A stretch of DNA of 64,000 bases from Gammaproteobacteria bacterium (lineage in GTDB: Bacteria > Pseudomonadota > Gammaproteobacteria > Acidiferrobacterales > SPGG2): NCBI GenBank assembly GCA_029861845.1, contig JAOTYM010000003.1, positions 1-64,000 on the forward strand. The letters are read 5' to 3'. This document shows positions 34,941-43,930 of this stretch, in pieces. Under the pieces are notes generated by a model, which did no database searches, was not told where the DNA came from, and saw only the letters and a list, made by a program, of their open reading frames with translations. Made by a program: the position numbers and the translations under genes. Within the stretch, counting starts at the first letter, position 1. Each line of letters opens with the position of its first letter.

Positions 34941-36167
34941 TCAAGGCTGAGTCAACTTGATCTCGATCCGGCGGTTGCGCTTGTAGGCCTCCTGGGAGAT
35001 CCGGTCATCGAGGGGATGGAACTCCCCAAATCCGGTGGCGGCTAGTCGCACTGGTGCGATACCCTGCGCGATTAAGTAATTGACGACCGATACGGCGCGT
35101 GCGGTCGACAACTCCCAGTTGGAGGGAAACCTCGCGGTCTGGATCGGGCGGCGGTCGGTGTGCCCGTCGACGCGCAGGATCCAATCAATATCCGAGGGGA
35201 TCTTGCTGGTGACGATCTTGAGTGTTTCCGCCAATCGCGCGAGCTGGCGCCGGCCCGCTGGCATGAGGATGGCGGACGCGGTAGGGAACAACAGTTCCGA
35301 CGGGAAAATGAAGCGATCGCCAACGATACGAATGTCTGGATGATCGCCTAGGGCTTCGCGCAATCGGCCAAAGAACTCCGAGCGATATCGGTTAAGCTCC
35401 TGGACTTTGCGTGCTAGCGCCACATTAAGGCGCTGTCCGAGTTCAGCGATCTTTAGCTTCTGTTCTTCGACTTTGCTTTCTTCAAGGGCGAGGGCGGCCG
35501 AGAGCTTGGCGAGCTGTTCGCGCAGGGCGGCAATCTGTTGATTCAACAAGGCCACGTGGGCACGCGACTCTTCCTTCACTTCGGCGAGGTCTGCCTCCAA
35601 GGCCTTGCTACGATCGCGCGCGGCGACGGTTTCCTCGTCGCGTTGTTTTACGGTTTCTGCGAGTTCGGTAACCCGAGTCTCCAATTCAGTCCGCCGCTGG
35701 CGTAGGTTAGCAATGCGCTCCTGCAGGCTGGCAATCTCCCGAAGTTGTAGCTCGATCTTTTCCTTGTCGGCGGCGATGATCGTCGAGGCGTCCTCGAGCT
35801 TTGCTTCGAGTTGAGAAGCCTCGGTCTCGGCCACTTCCGCCCTTTGTGTGGTCACAGCTAGCCGGCTTGTTAACGAATCACGTTCTGCAAGCGTGGCTTT
35901 GAGCTGACTCGAAAGCTCCGTGATCCTTTCACCAAGCTCGGCACTTTTCTCGCGTTCCAGCGACAATGTATCTGCCAGCTTGCTGACCTGCAGTGATAAT
36001 TCATCGAGCGCCCGTTCGCGTCCTATCAGTCTCTCGTTGAGAAAGAACTGGGCCAGCACGAAGATAAGTACCACAAAGATAAATACCAACAGTACCGATG
36101 CGAGCGCATCGACAAAAGCGGGCCAGACATTTACGGCGTAGCGGCTGCGGCGTGTGAGCGCGAACAT
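34941..36167 (-). CDS. OmpA/MotB-type peptidoglycan-binding protein with long coiled coil
   Basis: 408 residues. One transmembrane helix (about 21-44) is preceded by an Asp at about residue 20 (PAFVDALASVLL), in the place of the proton-carrying Asp of MotB. A coiled coil of about 210 residues follows, then an OmpA-like domain (about 290-405) with DGHTDRRPIQ and NWELSTARAVSVVNYL. It likely spans the periplasm and grips the cell wall. With the MotA/TolQ-like gene immediately upstream (166 bp) it forms a two-part ion-channel-type system. Confidence 0.85.
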   Translation of the reverse strand: MFALTRRSRYAVNVWPAFVDALASVLLVFIFVVLIFVLAQFFLNERLIGRERALDELSLQVSKLADTLSLEREKSAELGERITELSSQLKATLAERDSLTSRLAVTTQRAEVAETEASQLEAKLEDASTIIAADKEKIELQLREIASLQERIANLRQRRTELETRVTELAETVKQRDEETVAARDRSKALEADLAEVKEESRAHVALLNQQIAALREQLAKLSAALALEESKVEEQKLKIAELGQRLNVALARKVQELNRYRSEFFGRLREALGDHPDIRIVGDRFIFPSELLFPTASAILMPAGRRQLARLAETLKIVTSKIPSDIDWILRVDGHTDRRPIQTARFPSNWELSTARAVSVVNYLIAQGIAPVRLAATGFGEFHPLDDRISQEAYKRNRRIEIKLTQP

Positions 36168-36333
36168 GGCGAGTATCTAACGTTATCCCTAATGACTAGT
36201 TAGGCAGATTCTCCATGGGCGGTAGAAGGATCTACCGCACATTTATCAACCACGCAGGTGTGGAGCAAAGCAAAAACCACGCTTCTTGCTTTGCGAGCTG
36301 AAAAAGGCCAGGGAAGGGGTTTTCAGCATCTTC

Positions 36334-37491
36334 CTAGTCCCCGGATTTCTTGCCACGTGCAGGACGCGGCCTTTCGGCAATACTGCGCGCCAACAGCCTA
36401 AATTCATCACGTAACTCATCCCCGAATTGACTGCGAGCGGCAGATACTTCTTCCAGCAGACGCTCTAGACCAACGTCCACATTACGCAGGTGATCGCGCA
36501 TTTCTTCGTTCCCAGACAAACTGTTGGCAACATGGCTGGCCAGCTCTGCCATCACCGGTTGCAAATCGGTCTGGTTTTTTGTGAGATTCAAAATCAACTT
36601 TTGCTCCGAGCGCAGCTGATCGGTGAGTTCGGCTAGTTGTTCGCTTAACCTCGCGAGATTATTCTGCACCGCGCGCCGGTCTTCCTCACCACGAGCGACG
36701 CTGCGCTGTAACTGATTAAGATTTTCCGCGGTCTGCTCGAGCAGGGCTTCGATATAGACCGGCAGGGGTTGATCACCCTCGGCCGTTAGCGTGCTACTCG
36801 GCAAGTGCGTGAGTTCCGATAGCCACTCTTCCAAATAGTTATAAAAGCGGTTCTGTGCGTGTCCTGCTTGCAGGTCAAGAACGCCTAACACTAGCGCGCC
36901 GCCCAGGCCAAACAACGAGGAGCTGAAGGCGGTACCCATGCCAGTTAGCGGACCTTGCAGGTCGCGCTTGAGTTCATCGAAAATCGCGCTGGGGTCACCG
37001 GTCCCGGCGGAAAGACCGCCGATTACGTTACCTACGCCAACGACGGTATCCAGCAGTCCCCAGAAGGTACCCAGTAGACCGAGAAAGATCATCAGGCCGA
37101 TCATATAACGGGAGATGTCACGGGACTCATCCAGGCGCAGACGAATGCCGTCCAGTAATGAACGCATGGCCATGGCCGATATTCGGAATTGTCCCTGATC
37201 GCGGCCGCTGAACATCTTTGCCATCGGTGCCAGCAGCCGGGGTGCCTCGTCTGACGGCGGCAGGGCGCCTACGTCCCGCACGTCGTCGATCCAAACGGTC
37301 GCCGGCCCAAGGTTGAAGACCTGCAGAAAGTTGATGACGACACCGACCACTAGCACCCCGAGGATCATGCCGTTGAAGATCTGGTTGGCTTCAAACGCCG
37401 TGCGCAGCGGAGGGAAAAGCAGGGCGCACACTACACTCACTGCACCGAGAAACACTACCATCCATACCAACATGCGTTGAGAATCACTCAC
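36334..37491 (-). CDS. MotA/TolQ/ExbB-like inner-membrane protein
   Basis: 385 residues. Two helices near the N-terminus (about 8-26, 39-60), then a cytoplasmic stretch, then the typical MotA/ExbB pair (about 131-155 and 190-210: FLGLLGTFWGLLDTVVG and GTAFSSSLFGLGGALVLG). The last 140 residues form a coiled coil in the cytoplasm. Its partner is the downstream OmpA-like protein. No ZorC/D-like gene is near, so a defence role (Zorya) is not supported. Confidence 0.85.
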   Translation of the reverse strand: MSDSQRMLVWMVVFLGAVSVVCALLFPPLRTAFEANQIFNGMILGVLVVGVVINFLQVFNLGPATVWIDDVRDVGALPPSDEAPRLLAPMAKMFSGRDQGQFRISAMAMRSLLDGIRLRLDESRDISRYMIGLMIFLGLLGTFWGLLDTVVGVGNVIGGLSAGTGDPSAIFDELKRDLQGPLTGMGTAFSSSLFGLGGALVLGVLDLQAGHAQNRFYNYLEEWLSELTHLPSSTLTAEGDQPLPVYIEALLEQTAENLNQLQRSVARGEEDRRAVQNNLARLSEQLAELTDQLRSEQKLILNLTKNQTDLQPVMAELASHVANSLSGNEEMRDHLRNVDVGLERLLEEVSAARSQFGDELRDEFRLLARSIAERPRPARGKKSGD

Positions 37492-37673
37492 GGCTGTTAT
37501 GCTATGCGTATAGTGGCGATCCTAGTAACGTAACGTTACCATACGACTATCCTGCCCGTTGACTCGGACGACCCTGCCCCGGAAATCACCATGATATCGT
37601 CGCAAACTAGGGATTGACACAGGAGGCTTGTAATTGACTTTACTCAGATCTCGTCTCACGCCAATATTCGCTC

Positions 37674-38372
37674 ATGAGCACCGCCACTGACAACCCGACG
37701 GGCGCCGAACCCAAGCGCCGGTTCGGGTGGTTGCACATTGCACTGTTCTTGCTCGCGACCGTCGTATTGACCACCATTGCAACGGTTTGGATCGTAAAGA
37801 CCTATATTTTCCCCTCCGAGTTCAAGCCGGTGACATTGAGTGCAAAGGAGGAACAAGTGCTTAATGTCAAACTCGAAAGGCTAGAGGCGCTTGAAACCGG
37901 TAGGCGCTATGGGCGCAAGAGCCCGGCGGAAACTACCGGCGACGCGCTCACGCCGGAACGTTATACGGAAGAAGGTGCTAGTCGAGACATTGCCTTGAAG
38001 GAGCGAGAAATCAACGCATTGTTGGCCAAGAACACCGATCTTGCCAGCAAACTCGCGATCGATTTAGCTGACAATCTGATTAGCGCCAAGCTCCTCGTGC
38101 CGATCGACGAGGACTTCCCGTTTATGGGTGGCCAGACCCTGAAAGTTAGGGCCGGGGTCGAGATGGCCTATTCCAACGGTAGGCCGATTGTGGTGCTAAA
38201 GGGCGTGAGTGTCATGGGTGTCCCGCTCCCCAATGCTTGGATAGGCGGGATCAAAAACATCGATCTCGTGAAGGAGTTCGGTGGGCATAAAGGGTTTTGG
38301 AAGGCATTTGCCGATGGGGTGGAAGATATCCGCGTGGAACAAGGAAAACTGAGAATCAAGTTGAAGGAATAA
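37674..38372 (+). CDS. Single-pass membrane protein of unknown function
   Basis: 232 residues. One helix (about 20-43) follows a short N-terminal tail; the rest is soluble and probably periplasmic. The segment EREINALLAKNTDLASKLAI with LIPLDEDFP-like VPIDEDFPFMGGQTL, then VVLKGVSVMGVPLPNAW is distinctive and looks like a conserved family, but I cannot name it. It is the first gene of a rightward pair with a zinc-ribbon protein and is divergent from the MotA-like gene. Confidence 0.65.
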   Translation: MSTATDNPTGAEPKRRFGWLHIALFLLATVVLTTIATVWIVKTYIFPSEFKPVTLSAKEEQVLNVKLERLEALETGRRYGRKSPAETTGDALTPERYTEEGASRDIALKEREINALLAKNTDLASKLAIDLADNLISAKLLVPIDEDFPFMGGQTLKVRAGVEMAYSNGRPIVVLKGVSVMGVPLPNAWIGGIKNIDLVKEFGGHKGFWKAFADGVEDIRVEQGKLRIKLKE

Positions 38373-38427
38373 ATGAGCCAGGTAGATTTCAGCCAAGAAA
38401 GGCGCTCGCGCCTGAGCAAGTGACACC

Positions 38428-38865
38428 ATGACATCGGCGAGAGAACGAGCCAAGGCGTTGGCCGAAGAGATGACGAAGGTCATGAAGGTGGCTAAGACGG
38501 CCGAGGCGCGAGCCAAGGAGCTCGGCCAAGAGATCCTGCAAGCCTTGGCTGAGGCCAAGGCAGAGGCCGAAGCGGCGCGCACCATTGTTGAATACCCGTC
38601 CGGTCGCTATGAATGCAAAGGCTGTGGTCAGATCGTGTTGTTTACAGAGCCATGTCAGAAATTATCGCCCTGCGGTAACTGCGGCAGTGTCGACTACGAT
38701 GGCGCTAAACCCAAGGTAACGAAGATCAAACCCCCGCCCCCCAAGAAATTTGCGGCCGGCATTTACCAGTGTACAGATTGTGGCGCACGTATGGCCGTGG
38801 CTGAGGAAACGGACGTGTTGTCTGCATGCGATATATGCGGCGCCGACAAGCTCGAGGCTGTCTAA
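38428..38865 (+). CDS. Small protein with helical region and two zinc ribbons
   Basis: 145 residues. An alanine- and glutamate-rich helix (about 1-50) precedes two short zinc-binding units: CKGCGQ...CGNCGS and CTDCGA...CDICGA, each with two CxxC pairs. Such ribbons usually contact nucleic acid or act as structural modules. It lies 55 bp after the unknown membrane protein and 26 bp before uup. Confidence 0.75.
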   Translation: MTSARERAKALAEEMTKVMKVAKTAEARAKELGQEILQALAEAKAEAEAARTIVEYPSGRYECKGCGQIVLFTEPCQKLSPCGNCGSVDYDGAKPKVTKIKPPPPKKFAAGIYQCTDCGARMAVAEETDVLSACDICGADKLEAV

Positions 38866-38891
38866 GAAATTCCATTGTTGTCCCTCTGTAG

Positions 38892-40793
38892 ATGACGATA
38901 TTGACTCTCAATAACGTATCGTTGGCGTATGGCCATGTGCCGTTGTTGGCGTATGTAGATTTCCAGATCTCGCCGGGCGAACGGGTTTGTCTGGTGGGTC
39001 GCAATGGGACAGGAAAGTCCACATTGTTTCGTGTCATTAGTGAAGCTGCACAGCCCGACGATGGACAAGTCTGGCGAAAGGATACCCTACGCGTTTCGCA
39101 TCTAGAGCAGGAAGTCCCGGAAGATACGCCCAATACTATCTATGAAGTGGTGGCGGCGGGATTGGGTGAATTGGGTCGGCTACTTATTGATTATCACAAT
39201 ACCGTACACCACGCGGCAGAACTGAATTCGACCTCCCTCCATCGTTTGTCTACATTGCAACATCGTATCGATGCGCTTGATGCTTGGAACATTAGACAAA
39301 AAGTCGAGACGGTATTGAGTCGTTTATCGTTGCCAGCAGACAAACGCATGGCCGATTGTTCTGGCGGTGTACGGCGACAAGTGATGCTCGCACAAGCGTT
39401 GGTTAGTAACCCTGATCTGTTGTTGTTGGATGAACCGACCAACCATATGGACATTGCTGCCATCACCTGGTTAGAGCAATTTCTATTGTCTTTCCCTGGG
39501 GCGCTGATGTTTGTCACCCATGACCGTACGTTATTGGAGCATCTGGCGACTCGTATTGTCGAGCTCGATCGAGGGAAGCTGACATCCTTCCCTGGAGACT
39601 ATCAGTACTACCTGCGAAAAAAGGACGAGCTATCGGAGGCTGAAGCAAAGGCCAACGCCAAGCGCGACAAAAAGCTGGCAGCACAAGAGGCCTGGATACG
39701 CCAAGGCATCAAAGCGAGGCGCACCCGCAATGAAGGTAGGGTCAGAGCCCTGCAAGCGATGCGAAAAGCACGTCGCCTACGGATGGAGACACAGGGCAAG
39801 GCCAAACTCGCTGTAGATTCCGGTGACCTATCGGGTAGGCTGGTGGTGGATATGCGCCACGTTGGTTTTAGTTATGGCGATCAGTGCATCATTCGAGACT
39901 TAACGACGCGCATTATGCGTGGCGATAGGGTTGGAATCATCGGTCCGAACGGGTCTGGCAAGACGACGTTACTCAAGTTAATTCTAGGGGAAACAAAACC
40001 GGATGACGGCGAGATCATCATGGGTACGCGCTTGCGTTTAGGATATTTCGATCAGCAACGGACACAGCTGATGCCAGCAAAAACGGTGCGGGAAAATATC
40101 AGTGAAGGCGGCGATTACGTTACGGTGGGAGGTCGTTCACGCCATATCATCGGTTACCTGAGAGATTTCTTATTTCCCCGTGAGCGCATTGAGTCACCGG
40201 TGAAAAGTTTATCAGGCGGTGAACGCAACCGCTTGCTGTTGGCAAAGATGTTTACCCTGCCTACCAATATGATGGTGTTAGATGAGCCGACCAATGAGCT
40301 TGACGTGGATACCCTGGAGTTACTCGAAGATATGGTGGTCCACTATGATGGTACGCTACTGCTGGTCAGCCACGATCGGACGTTTCTCGATAATGTGGTA
40401 ACCAGTACATTGGTGTTTCGTGGGGATGGTTCGGTGGAAGAGTATGTGGGCGGTTATGCGGACTGGATCAGGCAAAGAAAACCTCACGTCGCTAGGCGCA
40501 CGGTAGTCAAGGAGAAGGCAGACAGCGCAAGCAAGCAAGACCGCGACAAGAACAAGCGTTCCACCCAAAGGCAAAAACTAAGCTACAAGGAAGAACGGGA
40601 GTTGGCGGCGATTCCGGGGCGCATCGAAGAACTGGAACAGGAACAACAAGGCCTCGAACGACAAGTCAGTCAGCGGGAATTTTATCAGCAGGATAAGGCG
40701 ACAATTACCACAACCCTGGCCCGCCTCGACCAGGTCCGTGAAGAGCTAGAGCACGCTTATGGACGCTGGGGATATCTGGAAGGAATGGATTAG
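38892..40793 (+). CDS. uup: ABC-F ATPase Uup
   Basis: 633 residues. Two ATP-binding domains (first Walker A GRNGTGKST, signature SGGVRRQ, Walker B LLLLDEPTNHMDI; second GPNGSGKTT, signature SGGERNR and MVLDEPTNELDVD), joined by a basic linker, then a C-terminal coiled coil of about 100 residues typical of Uup. There are no membrane helices. The protein acts on ribosomes or branched DNA in relatives. Its end overlaps the convergent hydrolase by 4 bp. Confidence 0.93.
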   Translation: MTILTLNNVSLAYGHVPLLAYVDFQISPGERVCLVGRNGTGKSTLFRVISEAAQPDDGQVWRKDTLRVSHLEQEVPEDTPNTIYEVVAAGLGELGRLLIDYHNTVHHAAELNSTSLHRLSTLQHRIDALDAWNIRQKVETVLSRLSLPADKRMADCSGGVRRQVMLAQALVSNPDLLLLDEPTNHMDIAAITWLEQFLLSFPGALMFVTHDRTLLEHLATRIVELDRGKLTSFPGDYQYYLRKKDELSEAEAKANAKRDKKLAAQEAWIRQGIKARRTRNEGRVRALQAMRKARRLRMETQGKAKLAVDSGDLSGRLVVDMRHVGFSYGDQCIIRDLTTRIMRGDRVGIIGPNGSGKTTLLKLILGETKPDDGEIIMGTRLRLGYFDQQRTQLMPAKTVRENISEGGDYVTVGGRSRHIIGYLRDFLFPRERIESPVKSLSGGERNRLLLAKMFTLPTNMMVLDEPTNELDVDTLELLEDMVVHYDGTLLLVSHDRTFLDNVVTSTLVFRGDGSVEEYVGGYADWIRQRKPHVARRTVVKEKADSASKQDRDKNKRSTQRQKLSYKEERELAAIPGRIEELEQEQQGLERQVSQREFYQQDKATITTTLARLDQVREELEHAYGRWGYLEGMD

Positions 40794-41686
40794 GATTCGG
40801 TCGATTCATTCACGCTAGCGGTGGGTTTGCCGTAAATAAATGCCGCTATATCCTCTAACACCGGCGCGCGAGAACGCAATGGTATAGACAATGCTCCGAT
40901 AATACCAATGTGGCCCAGGCGCGGATAGAAGATCGTCTTAACCTTTCCTTGTTTACTACGTATAGCCGCGGCTAGATTGTTTATATTACGAATCTTTACC
41001 GTCTTATCGTTATTGCCATACATCAATAGCAGCCGGGGCTCATCGCCGTCCACGAAGTTGATGGGTTGTGACGCCAGATATTGTGATGGCGGGCCAAAAA
41101 TCTGCTTGTCGCGTTCACTAAAATAGGGCAACCAATCATAAGGGCCAGCGAGGCCAATCATTCCTTTCAACCAACGCTTGTTGCCGCCCACCGATTGCAG
41201 ATAACGCTCATCGAGGGCGAGTAGGGCGGCGATATGTGCCCCGGCCGAATGTCCCATGATATATAAATCGTTCGGGTCTCCACCGAATCGCTGGATATTG
41301 TTGTAAACCCACTTGAGTACAAGCGCACTGTCTTCAACAAAAGTAGGAAACTTCACGTCGGGAAACAGTTGATAGTTTGGGATGACGCCAACCAGACCCT
41401 TTGATATCAAGGCTTCGCCCACGAACAGATATTGGTCCTTGGAGCCCTGCATCCAGGCCCCGCCGTGAAGAAAGACGACTACCGGACGAGCTGCAGTGGA
41501 GTCGTCGGCGTGATAGAGGTCTAATTGCTGGCGCTCTTCGCTCCCATAGTCAATATTATGAACGACGACTGGTTTTTGCATTCGCGCAAGCGTGTTGACA
41601 ACCGTTAGTCCGAGCGATTGGCAACCCACGAGAAGCACGAGCGAAGCCAACAAGGTGATAACGTTGCGTTTAGTTGAGTTGTTCAT
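40790..41686 (-). CDS. Lipoprotein alpha/beta-hydrolase (carboxylesterase/BD-FAE-like)
   Basis: 298 residues. The lipobox LVLLVGC places Cys22 as the lipid anchor. The oxyanion motif HGGAW, the nucleophile elbow GHSAG and the late His in GHIGIIG complete the triad pattern. An esterase or feruloyl esterase-like activity in the periplasm is likely. Its 5' end overlaps the upstream histidine phosphatase gene by 17 bp. Confidence 0.85.
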   Translation of the reverse strand: MNNSTKRNVITLLASLVLLVGCQSLGLTVVNTLARMQKPVVVHNIDYGSEERQQLDLYHADDSTAARPVVVFLHGGAWMQGSKDQYLFVGEALISKGLVGVIPNYQLFPDVKFPTFVEDSALVLKWVYNNIQRFGGDPNDLYIMGHSAGAHIAALLALDERYLQSVGGNKRWLKGMIGLAGPYDWLPYFSERDKQIFGPPSQYLASQPINFVDGDEPRLLLMYGNNDKTVKIRNINNLAAAIRSKQGKVKTIFYPRLGHIGIIGALSIPLRSRAPVLEDIAAFIYGKPTASVNESTES

Positions 41687-42326
41687 CTACCAGCTGCACC
41701 CATTGTGCCGGCGTCAGCCGGCCCACGAAGATAAACCTACCGTTCCCTTGGGGGCGGAAGACGATTCCTTCACCCTCATCGGGGTATACCTGCGTCGCAT
41801 GTCGCGCAACATTACCGTGGGCCACTAGCACGGTATTGGTGTTATTTGCCGGTGGCGTGGCGAGCTGAGCCCGAGCGCGTTTAGCAATCGCGTCGCGCCC
41901 ACCAAAGTACGCGGCTACGCGTAGGTTCACAATGTCGGTGGTGGTTTCGACTGGCCCAAGGTCCATCAGTTTCGCGGTGTCAACGGTACGGCAATAGGGG
42001 CTCGCGAGAATTCGTCCAACTGGGATCTTGAGTGCCCGCACCGCATCGCCCACCGCACGCGCGCTACGCCGACCCTCATTCGAGAGCTGTCGCACTCGCG
42101 ACGGATCACAGCTTGCCCAGTCCCCGGCCTTGCGGATGTGGTCGTTCTGAGACCAGTCAGTGGCAGCGTGGCGGAAGTACACGTTATACCCACCCGCACG
42201 CAGTTCCTGCACAAGCGCTTTGCCGGTGAGTACGGCCGTGTCCTGTGCAGGTGTTGGACTGCCGACTGATGACAACGTGGCAATCAATGCCAGAAAGAAC
42301 CTACGGTTCACAGCCAAAAAATCCAT
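41670..42326 (-). CDS. Secreted histidine phosphatase family protein
   Basis: 218 residues. The signal peptide (about 1-27) is followed by a phosphoglycerate-mutase-like fold: catalytic RHAATDWS, the conserved SPYCRTVDTA block, and the second catalytic His in VAHGNVARH. It likely removes phosphate in the periplasm. It is the first gene of an overlapping pair with the lipoprotein hydrolase. Confidence 0.82.
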   Translation of the reverse strand: MDFLAVNRRFFLALIATLSSVGSPTPAQDTAVLTGKALVQELRAGGYNVYFRHAATDWSQNDHIRKAGDWASCDPSRVRQLSNEGRRSARAVGDAVRALKIPVGRILASPYCRTVDTAKLMDLGPVETTTDIVNLRVAAYFGGRDAIAKRARAQLATPPANNTNTVLVAHGNVARHATQVYPDEGEGIVFRPQGNGRFIFVGRLTPAQWVQLVDEQLN

Positions 42327-42512
42327 CCGAAATTCATGCGAGGAGCGAACCCGATTTTACACTGAAGCCCGTCTGGTTTTCTTCCATACCTGGACCTCCC
42401 AGATGAAACGCGCATACTGGTCTCGGCGAATTTGTTGAATGGTTCATTAACACGTGGCGATCTTTTACAGACGGTAGTTATTCCATTATTGCTGCGACGG
42501 AGCGACATTTAG
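42327..42512. other. Intergenic region before the SHOCT-like remnant
   Basis: About 190 bp with no supported gene. It should carry the promoter of the leftward histidine phosphatase gene. No strong box was seen. Confidence 0.35.
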
Positions 42513-42737
42513 CAACTATTTAGGCCAACCATAGGGGTAGATAAGATTAATGTTACCTTGCCTTGGTCGCTTTGCCGATTGCTAACGCGCCCCATCTCGA
42601 GAAAGGCGAAAATACCCCTCACCGAAGATATTGATGTTAATGAGATTATTGAACAAGTAGAAGAACTGGGCCAGAGGGGTAAAATTGTCGATATTGAAAG
42701 CGAAGATGGTGATACAGTAAAGGAGTTGGTTGAATAG
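42513..42737 (+). pseudogene. Remnant or start-less small gene, SHOCT-like domain
   Basis: An open frame with no ATG, GTG or good TTG near its start encodes about 65 residues ending in NEIIEQVEELGQRGKIVDIE and SEDGDTVKELVE. The order VTLPWSLCRLL..., then DVNEIIEQVEE..., then GKIVDIE...DGDTVKE looks like a conserved small domain (SHOCT-like/DUF-type) that is usually a C-terminal part of a longer protein. The upstream in-frame stop is at 42510-42512. It may be a truncated gene, or use an unusual start. The next gene begins 28 bp further on with a good ribosome-binding site. Confidence 0.4.
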
Positions 42738-42764
42738 TGAGCCTGAAGCAGGAGGTCATCCGAT

Positions 42765-43235
42765 ATGATACTTGATCACTCGCCGCCCATCTCGACGCTC
42801 AGAGATGAGGCCGCCGTGCGTTGGGGATTTCTTGAGGATGAAACCGATGCGTGTGCGGTAGTGTCGGAACGCATGGAGCTCGTTTACCTAAATGCGTTGG
42901 CACGCGTTCTCACGCCTCCACAGTGGTTCGCCAAACGCTGCTTCGAAGTGTTGCCGGCGACCGACGAGCAGTGTGCTTGGCAGTGCCCCACAATAGTAGC
43001 GGTCCATCAGGCGGAAGACATCACCTATTGCGAGGAATCTTTGCACGGTGACGATGCATCCGTTGTCATTTTGGGGACGGCAGTGATCCCCCTTGCTCGA
43101 GTTCGTGAGGACGAATCTAGGGCGCTCTTGCTATTCCGTCACAAAGACGAAAGTTGTGACGAGGTCGGGTTCCAGAAGAAGCTGCTCGAAGACGCGTCAC
43201 GATTGCAAGCACGCGTCACTTCGCACTTTGTTTAG
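42765..43235 (+). CDS. PAS-like small protein of unknown function
   Basis: 156 residues without signal or membrane segment. AVVSERMELVYLNALARVLT looks like the start of a PAS fold, and RALLLFRHKDESCDEVGF like its last strands. Cysteines at CFEVLP...CAWQCPT and CEESL are more frequent than usual and could bind a metal or cluster; that is inference. GCAGGAGGT precedes the ATG. No effector domain is attached. Confidence 0.6.
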   Translation: MILDHSPPISTLRDEAAVRWGFLEDETDACAVVSERMELVYLNALARVLTPPQWFAKRCFEVLPATDEQCAWQCPTIVAVHQAEDITYCEESLHGDDASVVILGTAVIPLARVREDESRALLLFRHKDESCDEVGFQKKLLEDASRLQARVTSHFV

Positions 43236-43493
43236 GCAGATCGAACGACGACTGTTCGGCGCATGTATCGATTGGAACGGAGAGGCCAGGCTTAGATAAT
43301 CAAACTGATCCACTCGCCGTTTGGTAATCGTTTCCACTTTCTGAGGGGTCCTTGCCCTCTGTCTCCGTACCGATCAGTTACTAGCCGGTGATTAGCGCTG
43401 TCTCGACGGCATGGAAAAGGTGCAATTTTCCGTACCGGTACAGGGGAGTGACATTCTCGAACCTACGTTAACCGACCATAGGAGGGAGATATC

Positions 43494-43787
43494 ATGGCGA
43501 CATATATCAGCCTTATCAGCTTTACCGATCAAGGTATTCGCAATGTAAAGCAGTCACCCGAACGAGCGCAGGCATTCCGGGATATGGCCGAAAAGGCGGG
43601 CGCATCGGTGAAGGCAATTTACTGGACGCTCGGCAATTATGACATTGTCGTGATTACCGAGGTACCGGACGATGAGACAGCAATGGCCTTGCTGTTGACC
43701 ACAGGCAGTATTGGCAATATTCGTACCCAAACGCTTAAGGGATTTTCCGCAGAAGAAATGGCGCCGATCCTGGCAAAGCTGCCGTAA
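43494..43787 (+). CDS. GYD domain protein
   Basis: 97 residues. MATYISLISFTDQGIRNVKQSP, then the GNYDIVVITEVPDDETAMAL block and RTQTLKGFS fit the GYD family, a small alpha/beta-barrel domain of unknown enzymatic role. AGGAGGGAGA precedes the ATG. It stands alone. Confidence 0.85.
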   Translation: MATYISLISFTDQGIRNVKQSPERAQAFRDMAEKAGASVKAIYWTLGNYDIVVITEVPDDETAMALLLTTGSIGNIRTQTLKGFSAEEMAPILAKLP

Positions 43788-43930
43788 CGCAAGAAACCGC
43801 CTGAACCAAGGCCAATGGCGGTCCGCCTGTGTTCGTTTTGTAAGGATGCGAGGGTACTTGATCTAAAGCACGACGTCTTCGTGGGGCTGCGCTCGTATTT
43901 GGGCGTTGGGGTAGTGATAAAATTGCAGCT

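Noticed and set aside
34941-37491. Zorya-type defence system (ZorA/ZorB-like pair)
   Set aside because: The pair looks MotA/OmpA-like, but no ZorC, ZorD or ZorE-like gene is near, and the long coiled coil is in the wall-binding partner.
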